Source of the DNA: Saccopteryx bilineata
Lineage: Eukaryota; Chordata; Mammalia; Chiroptera; Emballonuridae
DNA length: 64,000 nucleotides
Direction of reading: 5' to 3'
NCBI RefSeq assembly: GCF_036850765.1
Contig: NC_089492.1
Span: 170,312,296 to 170,376,295 of the forward strand
Shown here: positions 34,080-45,968 of the stretch, piece after piece
How the letters are laid out: the number at the start of each line of letters is the position of its first letter
How positions within the stretch are numbered: the first letter of the stretch is position 1
The notes under the pieces: generated by a model
The model's database searches: none
What the model saw: only the letters and a program-made list of their open reading frames with translations
What the model was told of the DNA's origin: nothing
Made by a program: the position numbers and the translations under genes

Positions 34080-34560
34080 AGGCTGCCTGCGCGCGCCCCT
34101 TCCCCAACGCTTGATTGTTAGCTTGAATGGCTGGGTGAGGTGCCCCGCCCACAGAGAGAATCTCCCAAGTAGGGAAGACCACCCTGGTGCCTCTCCCGCT
34201 TGCCCTGCCGCTGGCGGTTGAATCGCACCAGGCGCAGGATAATGGGGCACCCTGGGTGTGCGGGCCAGTAAGGCGCTCTGGGTGTGTGGAATGCCCAGGG
34301 CACGTGCGCGAATGGAGTGCTCCGGGCACCGGTGGCTGGCAACTCTCACTCGCAGTGCGCCGGCCGCTGGGAACATTAGCGGTGCTCACTCTGCAACCGG
34401 ACCGGGCACGCTGGTGGCTGCTCGCGCTCCGGAGTGTGGGCGGTGCTCGCTCTACAACTGTACCAGGCGCGCGCCCGCGGCTGCTCGCGGCTCCCGAGTG
34501 TGGGCTGACTCACCACAGGCGCACTCCCTTGCGGCTTGAATGAACGTCGCTGCGGTAGCT
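34080..34560 (-). promoter_or_regulatory. CpG-dense part of L1 5' UTR with imperfect repeats
   Basis: This stretch is conspicuously rich in CpG ('gcgcgcgcccgcggctgctcg' style) in an otherwise CpG-poor window. Imperfect repeats ('ctcgcgctccggagtgtggg' and 'ctcgcggctcccgagtgtggg') lie about 70 bases apart. It fits an L1 promoter CpG island that is a likely methylation target. Confidence 0.65.
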
Positions 34561-34715
34561 TCCTCCACACCCTCATCTCTCAGATTCAAGTGATAACCGT
34601 CCTTTCGCTTTCAGTTTGTGTGGAACTCCGGAATGCTCTGAGGATAAATTTTTCTGTTTCTAGTTGATAAATTTGTTGTGATTTAGGGGAGATCTGTCGG
34701 ACGTGCTGCTCACGG

Positions 34716-34734
34716 CGCCATTTCCGTGACGTCA
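34716..34734 (-). promoter_or_regulatory. L1 5' end promoter motifs: CRE and YY1-like
   Basis: TGACGTCA (34727-34734) lies four bases inside the element, followed on the minus strand by AAATGGCGCC, a YY1-type core. Positions agree with copy B. Confidence 0.68.
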
Positions 34735-34738
34735 CTCC

Positions 34739-34749
34739 TCATTATTCTT
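34739..34749. other. L1 target-site duplication, right copy
   Basis: TCATTATTCTT, identical to 26897-26907. Confidence 0.85.
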
Positions 34750-36613
34750 GTTCTTTAGAAATTTGAACGCTTTGGACTAGGTTTTCTCAGTAATTTCTTG
34801 GTTGTATAAAATTCTTTCTTAGGTAGGGCTATGGATATAACATTCCCTGAGCTCTTGCAAGTTTGAACTCTAATACTGTAGCCTTGATACTTTAAAAGGT
34901 AATATAATTGAATATAATATTAATGGTTCACACTTTCTTTTCTTGATCTTTGTTTAAATGGCATTTCTTTTTTGCCTTGCTTTGCATACTAATTTTGAAA
35001 ACTATTGTGCCAGTTAAATTCTCTTGCCTTTGTAAATTTTTAGTGGAACTTTGAATATGTATTTTTTAATTTCTAAATTTAAATAATTTTACCAGAATAA
35101 ATTTTAGAAGTGATCTTCCTAACAATTTTCTGACTACTTCTCTCTTTTATGAGTTGGCTCTTTTGTAGATTCAGATCTTCTTTTATTTTTGCGATGTTTT
35201 AAAAAATTGCAGTTTAAAATAATAATAGTCCTGTTTCACTGCAATTTTTTGCTTCTTTAGGGTCTCCACTTATACATATGTTGATTTTTCATTACCTTAT
35301 TTTTATTTCAACCCATTTCTCTCTGATTTCATTAAAAATTTTTTTCTTTGTTATTTTCCTGTTTTTCTTCAATGCTGCTCATTAAATTTTCACTCCAATC
35401 TATTTAAAATATTATCTAGGTGCCATATAATTGAGCTTACTTTATGATAGGTTATTATCTTAATTTCTTTCCTGAAATCAACCAACTATGGTTTCATTTC
35501 TTTTTATTTTAGGCCTAATTTTGGTTATTAGATTTTAAAGTTTTAATTTTATGTGTCTTTTTGTATCTTTAACAGTTTAAAGATAATAATTCAGTTTTGT
35601 CTATTGTGTAAGTTTACTTTGAATTTAAGGTAATTTGAGTAAATTTTATCAGCTAAAATTTTTAACTTAATTTTTTTATAGTAGCTTTGTATAGAAGAAA
35701 ACTGCACATACCTATGTATTTGTTTGATTGTTTTGGCAGATTAGAGTGGTTTCCCAGATTTTTTTTATCTAAGGTTGCCATCTTCTGTCAGAGTAGGAGA
35801 TTGCAATTTTTTTAATAGGTGGCATAAGTGAGGGCAATAAGGTGTGATGTTGTGTGTATCTTTGATATTTTCCTTTACAATATGTTGTCTGGAAGGATCT
35901 TAACATAACCTTCTTCATTTTTTCTCTCATCAGTCTTTCTTTCCCTTTTATTCTCTTTTCTTGAAAAACATTTCAAGACTGTCTCCTCTTTAAGCATTGA
36001 ATCCAATTTGAAGTCTCTTCCCTGTAGTCAGTGCTCTGCTCCTCCAGTACTCTTAATTAATATTTATAGCTTAGAGTGATTTTAACTTAATTTCCCCTTC
36101 CATCTTTTTCATACTTTGTCTAGATACTATTCCTTCTCCCTTTCTGCTCCTCCCCCATCCTACTCTCTGAAATAAACTGAGTTAGGAGTTTCAGATTAAG
36201 CTTTGATGAAAAATTGGTATTTATTTTTCTAAACACAGATACTTGGAAATTATAGTGTTTTTTTCCTCTATATATGCTGAAAGTATAATATTTATATAGA
36301 TTTATTTGTATTTGTTGATCTGTATAGTTATTTTTGAAGTATGTGTGGTGAGATTTGTAGCTGCAATTTATCTTGGATTTCCAGAATCAGTTCTCTTAAC
36401 CACTACAGCCCACATTAATATTGTTGCTTTAGATTTTTACTGCAGTTTCTATTGTGATAGTTTCTGGTATAATTTCCGTGAGATCTATTTATAAAAATGG
36501 AGAAATTGCTCAATTTGCATATGCTTCCCCCAGTGGATATATGCAACCTTGCTTTCTTTATAAACTTTAGATAAAACACTACACCAATATATACAATCAA
36601 AACATAACAAAGC
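34750..36613. other. AT-rich non-coding sequence, partly antisense L1-like
   Basis: T-rich on the plus strand. The first 700 bases may continue the decayed antisense L1 interrupted at 26896. I recognise nothing firm from about 35500 onward. No gene. Confidence 0.35.
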
Positions 36614-38748
36614 TGAGAGATGACATCAGAGTAATGGCATGGTAGGAAGCAATACTGATAAATCTCCCCAAAAACTCAACAAGATCTTCAACCAGAAACA
36701 GAAAAATCTATCTTTGGAGCCTCTAGATGTTCCGCAATACACCCAAAGGTATGGTCGAGCAAAAAATTGGCTAAATATATAGTCAAACCCCAAAGGAAAT
36801 AGGGAGTAAGAAATGCTCCACCTTCCTCACTAACCTAAATAGGGCTGCCTTCACTGGAAACTGAGAGTATAAAAACTGAGGCAGGCAAAGGGGGCGCATA
36901 GATCCAGGCTGTGGCACAAACGGCCGAACCAGGCTTTGGCACAGAGATCCAAGCAGAGGAAAAACTGTGCCTGTGGCAACCCAGGCAATACAAGTTAACA
37001 CTCATGCCAAACCCAGATAAAGAAAGACAATAGGGCAGCCTTTTGCCCCATCTCCTGGTTGGCGCGTGCAGATAGTGGGTGAGAAATTCCTTCGAAAGCC
37101 CCAGGAGTGGGCAACCATGTTATCCCACAGAGAGGCAGAGTCAGAGGCCCTTGTGTGGGCCAAAAGTGGAATCTCCAGGCTGCCCCAGCACCCTGAATAA
37201 AATGCGCACGGAACGGAGGGAGAGCCAATTCCAACACTGGAACTTTTCCGTGTGGGCGGCGGTTTCACTCAAAGTGTGAGGCAGCTGGTCTGATATCCTG
37301 CTCTGCATGCACAGATAGTGAGTGAGAGATTACTCTGAGCACCCCGGGAGTGAGTGCCTGCCTGCCCGCCCATGTTACCAGACAGAGTGGCAGAGCCAGA
37401 GGTCTTTGTGTGGGTGAAAGCCCCACCTGATTATGCTATCAGCTCTGACTGACTGAGCCTTACCCAGAGCCCTGTGCTGAGTGGGGAGTTGCCAGCTCTT
37501 TGAGCCTCTTACTATTTAGGCAGAGGCAGCAGCAACCCCATACCTGGATTATTAGGCTACTAATTGAGGAAGGAAAGACTAGGAGAGAGGCTCCAGGAAC
37601 ACAGACTCTCTCACTGTCAGAGCCTGCAAATGCTAATGAGCCTCGACTGCCAACAAGACTGAAGCCCAATACATGACATCGCCATAGAGACTTATCAACT
37701 GCAAACCTCTACCTGAGCGTGCCAAAGGGGCAGAACCCGGGGTACAGAGTCACCAACCAGGAAGAGGGAAAGAAAAGAAAAAGCAAGAAGATAACCTCTC
37801 AAAATCAAGAATAATCCTCAGACTTTATAACCTATCCCATTTTATTATATTTGTTCATTTGTTTCTCTTATCTTCATTCTTGATTTTTTTTTTCCTCCTC
37901 CAATTTGGTCATTTAATTCTCTGCTGGTCTTACTCTCTCCTTTCCTTGAACTACACTACCCATAAGTGTTGCATCTCCCATTATCTTTTCTTTCCTCTTT
38001 CTTTCTCTCTATGAGGGTTGCAATCCAAAACCCTTAACTCTCTCTTTCTCCTATTTTTTATTTTTTCTTCTTTTAGTGTTTCCCTTTTTTTCTCTCTTTC
38101 TTTTCTCCCTCTATATTAGTTTCTTCTTCTCTCCTTTATGTCTTCTCTCATTTAATCCTCAATAACAAACAAATTATCTTATCTGGGACTCAAACTTATG
38201 TTTGTGGCATTTTAGGGGTTTTTACTTAACTTTTTTAACTCACTATCAGTGTTCCCATCCCTGGCTCTCCATTTTATCTTGTTCTTGATCCACTAAATAC
38301 AATAGTAATTTTTTAATTTCCCCCCCATTTTCCTGTTTCCCTCTTATTCCTCTCATCATATCTCTTAGTCAACCAACACCTAAAAGCAAATCATTTTATT
38401 CTTGACCCAAATTTTTTCCTTATTTGCTTTTTGGGGGTCAATATCCCCTTTTTTTGCCCCTTTATTACTTCTTCCCAATTCAGGCCCTCCATTACAGGTA
38501 TTGTTTTTCTATTTAGTACAATATAATTTACAGTTCACCACAAGATTTTCTCAAGAAACCGGGGAGAGGAGAGGAGAGGAAAAAAGGAGGGGGGGAATAA
38601 TTTCCTTTTTTATTTTATTATTATTTAAATTTTTTTAAAAAACTATTTTTTATTTTTATTTTTTAACTTTTTATTCTTTATTAAATCTCATTAATACTAT
38701 CAACCAAATCACCCTCAGATACCATTAAAGAAGAGAAAATAGAATATC

Positions 38749-39590
38749 ATGGATACAAAAGAAAGAGAGGTAACATGTAGATGGGGAAAAATCTATGGAG
38801 AAAAATTTAATATACTGGAAACCTGGGAGTTAAATGACAGAGAATTTAAAATAGAAATCCTAAAAATACTCAGAGATATACAAGAAAATACAGAAAGGCA
38901 ATTTAGGAAGTTCAGAAAACAACTCAATTAACACAAAGAATATATTTCCAAGAAAATTGAAACTATAAAAACAAATCAAAAAGAGATGAAAAACTCAATT
39001 CACGAGCTGAAAAATGAGGTAACAAGCTTAGCTAATAGAACAGGCCAGATAGAAGAGAGGATTAGTGAAATAGAAGATAAGCAACTTGAGGCACAACAGA
39101 GAGAAGAAGAAAAAGACTCAAAAATTAAAAAAAATAAAATAGCCCTACAGGAATTATCTGACTCCATCAAAAAGAATAACAAAAGAATAATAGGTATATC
39201 AGAGGGAGAAGAGAGAGAAAATGGAATGAAGAACATACTCAAACAAATAATAGATGAGAACTTCCCAAGCCTGTGGAAAGAACTAAAGCCTCAAATTCAA
39301 GAAGCAAACAGAACTTTCAGTTTTCTTAACCCCAACAAACCTACTCCAAGGCACATCATAATGATATTGGCACAAACCAATGGCAAAGAAAAAATTCTCA
39401 AGGCATCCAGGGAAAGAAGAATACAACATAAAAGAAGGCCCATTAGATTATCATCAGATTTCTCAACAGAAACTCTACAAGCTAGAAGAGATTGGACCCC
39501 AATATTTAAAGTCCTGAAAGAGAGGAACTTTTAGACATGAATACTATTCCCATGAAAGCTATCCTTCAAATGTGAAAGAGAAATAAAAGC
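38749..39590 (+). pseudogene. L1 ORF1 of copy D, broken
   Basis: The coiled-coil part (38749-38931) with ELNDREFKIEILK ends at a stop where CAA became TAA. A second stretch (38986-39534) gives HELKNEVTSLANR, RIIGISEGEE, PRHIIM and RLSSDFSTETLQARRDW, then ends at a TAG just before the last conserved block. The RNA-binding domain order is otherwise intact. Confidence 0.8.
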
Positions 39591-39904
39591 ATTCAGAGAC
39601 ACAGAAAATATGAGGGAATTTACCATCAGAAAACCCCCATTCCAGGAATTACTAAAGGGTGTTCTCCAATCAGATTCAAAAAACAAAAACAAAACAAAAA
39701 CTAAGCCACAAATAAAAGCTCCAAGAAGAACACAACAAAACCAAATTTAAACTGTGACAACAACAAAGGGGGGGGTAGAGGATGTACATTAACAGTAGCA
39801 AAGGATGATGGAGTGCAAAAGTTCTCACAAGATAGTGCACTACAATGAACAAGGTAGGAAACCTTTTCATTACTTAATGGTAACCACCATTGAAAAAACC
39901 AGTG

Positions 39905-41317
39905 ATGAGATGGAAGAATATTTCTTGTTCTTGGCCATATTACTCAAAGCAATATACAAATTTAATGCAATTCCAATCAAAATTTCAATTACATTTTTTA
40001 AAGAAATGGGGCAAAAAATTGTCAGATTTATATGAAACTATAAAAAACCCCAAATAGCCAAAGCAATCCTAAAGAAAAAGAATGAAGCTGGGGGCATTAC
40101 AATACTTGACTTTAAATTATATTATTGGGCCACGACAATCAAAACAGCATGGTATTGGCAAAAAATAGACACTCAGACCAATGGAACAGAATAGAAAACC
40201 CAGAAATAAAACCACATATATATATAGTCAAATAATTTTTGATAAAGTGTCCAACAACACACAATGGAAAAAAGAAAGCCTCTTCAACAAATGGTGCTGG
40301 GAATGTTGGAAAGGCACATGCAAAAGAATGAAACTGGACTACAGTTTGTCCCCCTGTACTAAAATTAACTCAAAATGGATCAAAGATCTAAATATAAGAC
40401 TTGAAACAATAAAATACATAGAAGGAGACATAGGTACTAAACTCATGGACCTGGGTTTTAAAGAGCGTTTTATGAATTGGATTCCAAAGGCAAGAGAAGT
40501 GAAGGCAAAAATTAATGAATGGGACTACATCTGACTAAGAAGTTTTTGCTCAGCAAGAGAAACTGATAACAAAATAAACAGACAGCCAACTAAATGGGAA
40601 ATGGTATTTTCATACAACTGTTCAGATAAGGGCCTAATATCCAAAGTATACAAAGAACTCATAAAACTCAACAACAAACAAACAAACAATCCAATAAAAA
40701 AATTAAAAGAGGATATGAACAGACACTTCTCTCAGGAAGAAAAACAAATTGCCTACAGATATATGAAAAGATGTTCATCTTCTTTAGTTATTAGAGAAAT
40801 GGAAATAAAAAGTGCAATGAGATACCACCTCACACTTCTTTGATTAGCTATTATTAACAAGACAGGTAATAGCAAATGTTGGAGTTGCTGTGGAGAAAAA
40901 GGAACCCTCATTCACTGTTGATGGGAATGTAAAGTAGTACAACCATTATGGAAGAAAGTTTGGTGGTTCCTCAAAAAACTGAAAATAGAACTACCTTATG
41001 ACCCAGCTATCCCTTTACTGGGTATATACTCCCAAAACTCAGAAACATTGATACGTGAAGACACATGCAGCCCAATGTTCATTGTAGCATTGTTCACAGT
41101 GGCCAAGACATGGAAACAACCAAAAAGCCCATCAATAGATGACTGGATAAAGAAGATGTGGCACATATACACTATGGAATACTACTCAGCCATAAGAAAT
41201 GATGACATCAGATCATTTACAGCAAAATGGTGGGATCTTGATAACATTATACAAAGTGAAATAAGTAAATCAGAAAAAACCAGGAACTGCATTATTCCAT
41301 ACATAGGTGGGGCATAA
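39905..41317 (+). pseudogene. L1 ORF2 C-terminal remnant of copy D
   Basis: Only the ORF2 region after the RT palm is present: fragments at 40181-40534 ([19 protein letters not shown]), 40601-40843 and 41048-41317 ([18 protein letters not shown] ... IGGA). Endonuclease and catalytic RT are absent, so it cannot encode an active enzyme. Confidence 0.8.
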
Positions 41318-41385
41318 AAGTGAGACTAAGAGACATTGATAAGAGTGTTACAGTTTCGGGGGGAGGGGGAGAGGGAGTGGAAAAT

Positions 41386-44300
41386 TGGAGGCAGACAAAC
41401 CAACCCTAGATTTATCTAGCTACACAAACAACACACCCAAAGAAGGAGTCTATACACAGCCAAAACGAAAAGACAGAGAAATGCAATCCAAATGAATCAA
41501 CAAGAGAAATTCTCGAGAAAGAACTGAATAAGATGGAAATAACCAAATTACCAGATGCAGAGTTTAAAATAATGATTGTTAGGATGCTCAAAGATCTTAT
41601 AGCAACAGTGGATGGACATATGATCATGTAAAAAAGAGATAGCAAGCATCAAAAAGGACATTGAAATCATAAAAAAGAACCAGTAAGAAATGACAAATAC
41701 AATATCAGAAATGAAGACTACACTAGAAGGAATTAAAAGTAGGCTTAAGAAAGTGGAGGATCGAATCAACGATTTAGAGGACAAAGTAAATGAAAGCATG
41801 GAAGTGGAGGAGCAAAAAGAAAAGAGGTTCAAAAAGTCTGAGCAAACTCTAAGAGAACTCTGTTACAACATGAATGGAAACAACACCCACATCATAGGGG
41901 TTCCTGAAGGAAAAGAGAAAGAACAAGGGATAGAGAACGTGATTGAAAAAATTATAGCTGAAAACCTCTCTAAATTGATGAAGTAAAAAGTCACACAAAT
42001 TCAAGAAGCACAGAGAATCCCATTAAAGCGGAATCCAAAGAGATCTACACCAAGACACATCATAATTAAAATGTCAAAATTAAGGGATAAAGAAAGAATA
42101 CTAAAAGCTGCAAGAAAAAAGCAGTCAATTACCTACAGAGGAACCCTCATAATGATGGCATATGACTTCTCAACAGAAACACTAAAGGCTAGAAGGGAAT
42201 GGCAAGAAATATTTAAAGTAATGCAGAACAAGAGTCTACAACCAAGACTTCTTTATCCAACAAGGCTATAATTTAAAATTAAAGGAGAAATAAAAAGCTT
42301 CTCAGACAAAAAAATACTCAAGGATTTAATTACAACAAAACCAATGTTGTAAAAAATGTTAAGAGACTTGTAAACAGAACAAAGGGGGAAAAGCATCTAG
42401 AGAAAAAAGAATGTAAATTTAAAGAATAAAATGGCAATAAACAACTACATATCAATAATAATCTTAAATGTAAATGGATTAAATGATCCAATCAAAAGAC
42501 ACAGGGTAGAAGCATGGATAAGAAAACAGGACCTGTAAATATGCTGTCTACATGAGACCCACCTCAAAACAAAAGAGACACACAGACTAAAAGTGAAAGG
42601 ATGAAAAATAATATTTCATACAAATAGAAATGAAAAAAAGAGCTGGTGTAGCAATACTTATATCTGACAAAATAGACTTAAAAACAAAGGCTATAGTAAG
42701 GGATAAAGAAGGTCACTACATAATGATCAAGAGAGCAATCAAACAGGAAGATATAACCATTATAAATATCTATGCACCTAATATAGGAGCACTTAATATT
42801 TATAAAGCAGATTTTGATGGACATAAAGGGCGAGATCAACAGCAATATTAAAATAATAGGGGATTTTAATACTCCACTAACATCAATGAATAGATTCTCA
42901 AGAAAGAATATTAACAAAGAAATAGCAGCCTTAAAGGACATAGTAGATCAACTGAATTTAATAGATATCTTTAGAACCTTTACCCTAAAGCAGCAGAATA
43001 TACATTCTTTTCAAGTGCTTATGGTACATTCTGTGGGATAGACCACATGTTAGGACACAAAACAACTCTCAACAAATTGAAGAAGATTGAAATCATATCA
43101 AGCATTTTCTCTGATCATAATGGCATGAAACGAGAAATCAATTACAATAGAAAAACCAAAAAATATTCAAACACTTGGAGACTAAAGTACCATGTTATTA
43201 AATAACGAATGGGTTAACAATGAGATCAAAGAAGAAATAAAAAATTTTCTTGAAACAAATGAAAATGAACATACAACAACTCAAAATTTATGGGACACAG
43301 CAAAAGCAGTCCTGAAAGGGAAGTTCATAGCATTACAGGCATACCTTAAGAAGCAAGAAAAAGCCCAAATAAACAACCTAACCCTACATCTAAAAGAACT
43401 AGAAAAAGAACAACAAAAAAACTCTAGAGGAACTAGAGGGAAGAAAATAATAAAGATCAGAGCAGAAATAAATGACAAATAGACTAAAAAAAACCCCAAA
43501 CAGAAGATCAATGAAACCAACAGCTGGTTCTTTGAAAAGGTAAACAAGATTGATGAACCTTTAACCAGACTCACTAAGAAAAAAAGAAGACTCAAATAAA
43601 TAAAATTAGAAATGAGAGTGGAGAAATAACAACTGACACAGCAAAAATACAAAGGATTGTAAGAAAATACTGTGGAAAAACTGTATGCCAAAAAATTAGA
43701 CAACCTAGGTGAAATGGAGAAAGTCCTCAAAACATATAATCTTTCAAAAATCAATCTGGAAGAATCACAAAACTTAAATAGACCAATTACATCAAATGAG
43801 AGCAAAATAGTTATCAAAAAAGTCCTAACAAAGAAAAGTCCTGGGTCAGATGGCCTAACAGGGAAATTCTACCAAATATTCAAAGAAGAACTAACTCCTA
43901 TCCTTCTCAAGCTATTTCAAAAATTCAAGAGGAGGGAAGACTTCCAAGTTCCTTTTATGAGGTGAGCATAATCCTCATTTTAAAACCAGGCAAAGATACT
44001 ACAAAGAAAGAAAACTATAAGCCAATATCCATGATGAACTTAGATGCTAAAATTCTTAACAAAATATTAGCAAATTGGATCCAGCATACATGAAAAAAAT
44101 CATGCATCATGATCAAGTGGGATTTATTCTGGGGAGGCAAGGCTGGTCCAATATTTGCAAATCAATCAATGTGATTCATCACATAAACAAAAGGAAGGAG
44201 AAAATTCACATGATAAAATCAATAGATACAGAAAAAGCATTTGATAAAATCCAGCACCCATTCATAATCAAAACTCTCAGCAAAGTGGGAATATAGGGAA

Positions 44301-45640
44301 CATACCTCAACATGATAAAGACCATCTCTTATTCAACATAGTTCTGGAAGTCCTAGCCACAGCAATCAGACAAGAAGAAGAAATAAAAGGCATCCAAATT
44401 GGAAAAGAAGAAGTAAAACTATCATTATTTAATGATGATATGATACTGTACATAGAAAACCCTATACCCTCAGTCACAAAACTATTAGATCTGATAAATG
44501 AATTCAGTAAGGTGGCAGGATATAAAATTAATATTCAGAAATCAGTGCTATTTTTATACACCAACAATGAACTGTCTGAAAGAGAAATTAAGAAAACAAT
44601 CCCCTTCACTATTACAATGAAAAAAATAAAGTACCTAGGAGTAAATTTAACCAAGGAGGTAAAAGACTTGTACTCGGAAAATTATAAAACATTGATAAAA
44701 AAAAATCAGGGAAGATACAAACAAGTGGAAGCATATACCATGTTCATGAGCAGGAAGAATAAACATCATTAAAATGTCAATATTACCCAAAGCAATCTAT
44801 AAGTTTAATGCAATTCTTATTAAAATACCAATAGCATACATACTTTAAAGATATAGAAGAAATATTCCAAAAATTTATATGGAACCAAAAAAGAACACGA
44901 ATAGCCTGAACAATCTTGAAAGGGAAGAATAAAGTGAGAGGCATCACACTTCCTGATATCAAGTTATATTACAAGGACATTGTACTCACAACACCTGGTA
45001 CTGGCATGAGAACAGGCATATAGATAAATGGAACAGAACAGAAAACCCAGAAATAAACCCACACCTATATAGACAATTAATATTTGACAAAGGAGGTAAA
45101 AACATACAATGGAATAAAGACAGTCTCTTTAACAAATGGTGTTGGGAAAATTGGACAGGTACTTACAAGACAAAGAAACTAGACCATTAACTTATACCAT
45201 ACACAAAAATAAACTCAAAATGGATAAAAGATTTAAATGTAAGTCGTGAAACTATAATCATCTTACTGCCTAGGCAGTAAGCTCTCCGAGATCTCTTGCA
45301 GCAATATATTTGCTGATTTATCTCCACAGGCAAGTGAAATAAAGGACAGGATGAACAAATGGGACTATAACAAGTTAAAAATCTTTCACACAGCTAAAGA
45401 CAATATGAACAAAATAAAATGACAAACCACACAATGGGAGAACATATTCAACAATATATCTGATGGGGGTTAATAATGAAAAGTTATAAATGACTTGTAA
45501 AACTCAACACCAGGAAAGTTAGCAATCCAATCAAGAAATGGGCAAGAGAACTGAATACACACTTCTTCAAAAAGGACATACAGATGACCAATAGGCATAT
45601 GAAAAAATGTTCAACATTACTAACACTAGAGAATGTCATT
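41386..45640 (+). mobile_element. older L1 family (copy E), 5' and 3' ends missing
   Basis: ORF1 of a different L1 subfamily spans about 41430-42290: NTISEMKTTLEGIKSRL coiled coil, IIGVPEGKEKEQGIEN, and YDFSTETLKARREWQEIF. ORF2 runs from about 42431 (ATGGCAATAAAC) to 45640. Remnants include the endonuclease (42630-43041), RT (43672-43965, 44075-44296) and an altered catalytic motif FNDDMILY where FADD is expected (about 44430). About 100 bases are missing near 44325. The 3' end of ORF2, the 3' UTR and poly(A) are absent. It joins copy D at 41385 without poly(A) or a duplication. Confidence 0.78.
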
Positions 45641-45864
45641 TCAATTCTTGATGTTAGTAAATTGATTTAGGGAGTGATGGAATCTTAGGACATTAAAAGG
45701 ATTCAAAGGTTATGTTGTTACCTTTCAAATTCCTTTTTCATTGTTGATAAAAACACTAAAACAATTATTTTAAATTGAGTTTTACATAACTTTAAACATC
45801 ATGAAGCAATCAACAAAATAGTAACCAAATAACTCTGTATGTTGAATCTGGTTGTTGCAGCATT
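45641..45864. other. unclassified non-coding sequence
   Basis: No feature recognised between the L1 remnant and the microsatellite. Confidence 0.4.
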
Positions 45865-45865
45865 C

Positions 45866-45929
<64 letters not shown>

Positions 45930-45968
45930 ACAGAGAGAGAGAGAGAGAGAGGGAGGGAGGGAGAGAGA
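45865..45968. repeat. compound microsatellite (GT)n(GA)n
   Basis: About 60 bases of GT with a TAT interruption at 45878-45881, followed by about 40 bases of GA/GGGA. Likely length-polymorphic. Confidence 0.95.

Larger units (their letters stand above)
26908..34738 (-). mobile_element. full-length young L1 (copy C), minus strand
   Basis: A 7.8 kb full-length L1 with an 11 bp target duplication (26897-26907 and 34739-34749). The 5' end at 34738 reads GGAGTGACGTCACGG on the minus strand. Parts: 5' UTR 34738-32400, ORF1 about 32360-31390, ORF2 31061 to about 27240, 3' UTR with a C-rich plus-strand (G-rich sense) run at 27115-27185. It then has two poly(A) tracts (26961-26942 and 26920-26906) around 21 bp of non-L1 sequence. 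It is the least damaged full-length copy: ORF1 has one evident stop and ORF2 only a few breaks. Confidence 0.92.
36614..41385 (+). mobile_element. L1 copy D, same family, large internal ORF2 deletion
   Basis: The 5' end near 36614 reads 'gagagatgacatcagagtaatggcatgg', a decayed form of the CRE/YY1 start of copies B and C (TGACGTCA to TGACATCA). It has a 5' UTR with pyrimidine tract (37830-38540), ORF1 remnants 38749-39590, inter-ORF DNA to about 39899, then a direct jump into the ORF2 C-terminal third (39905-41317). The part equivalent to 21120-23640 of copy B is missing. The element stops in the 3' UTR G-run at about 41385 with no poly(A). Confidence 0.83.

Noticed and set aside
34041..34576. 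Cluster of open frames on both strands that could look like a host exon or an L1 ORF0
   Set aside because: CpG-rich L1 5' UTR sequence explains them. No start context or frame conservation with copy B or D.
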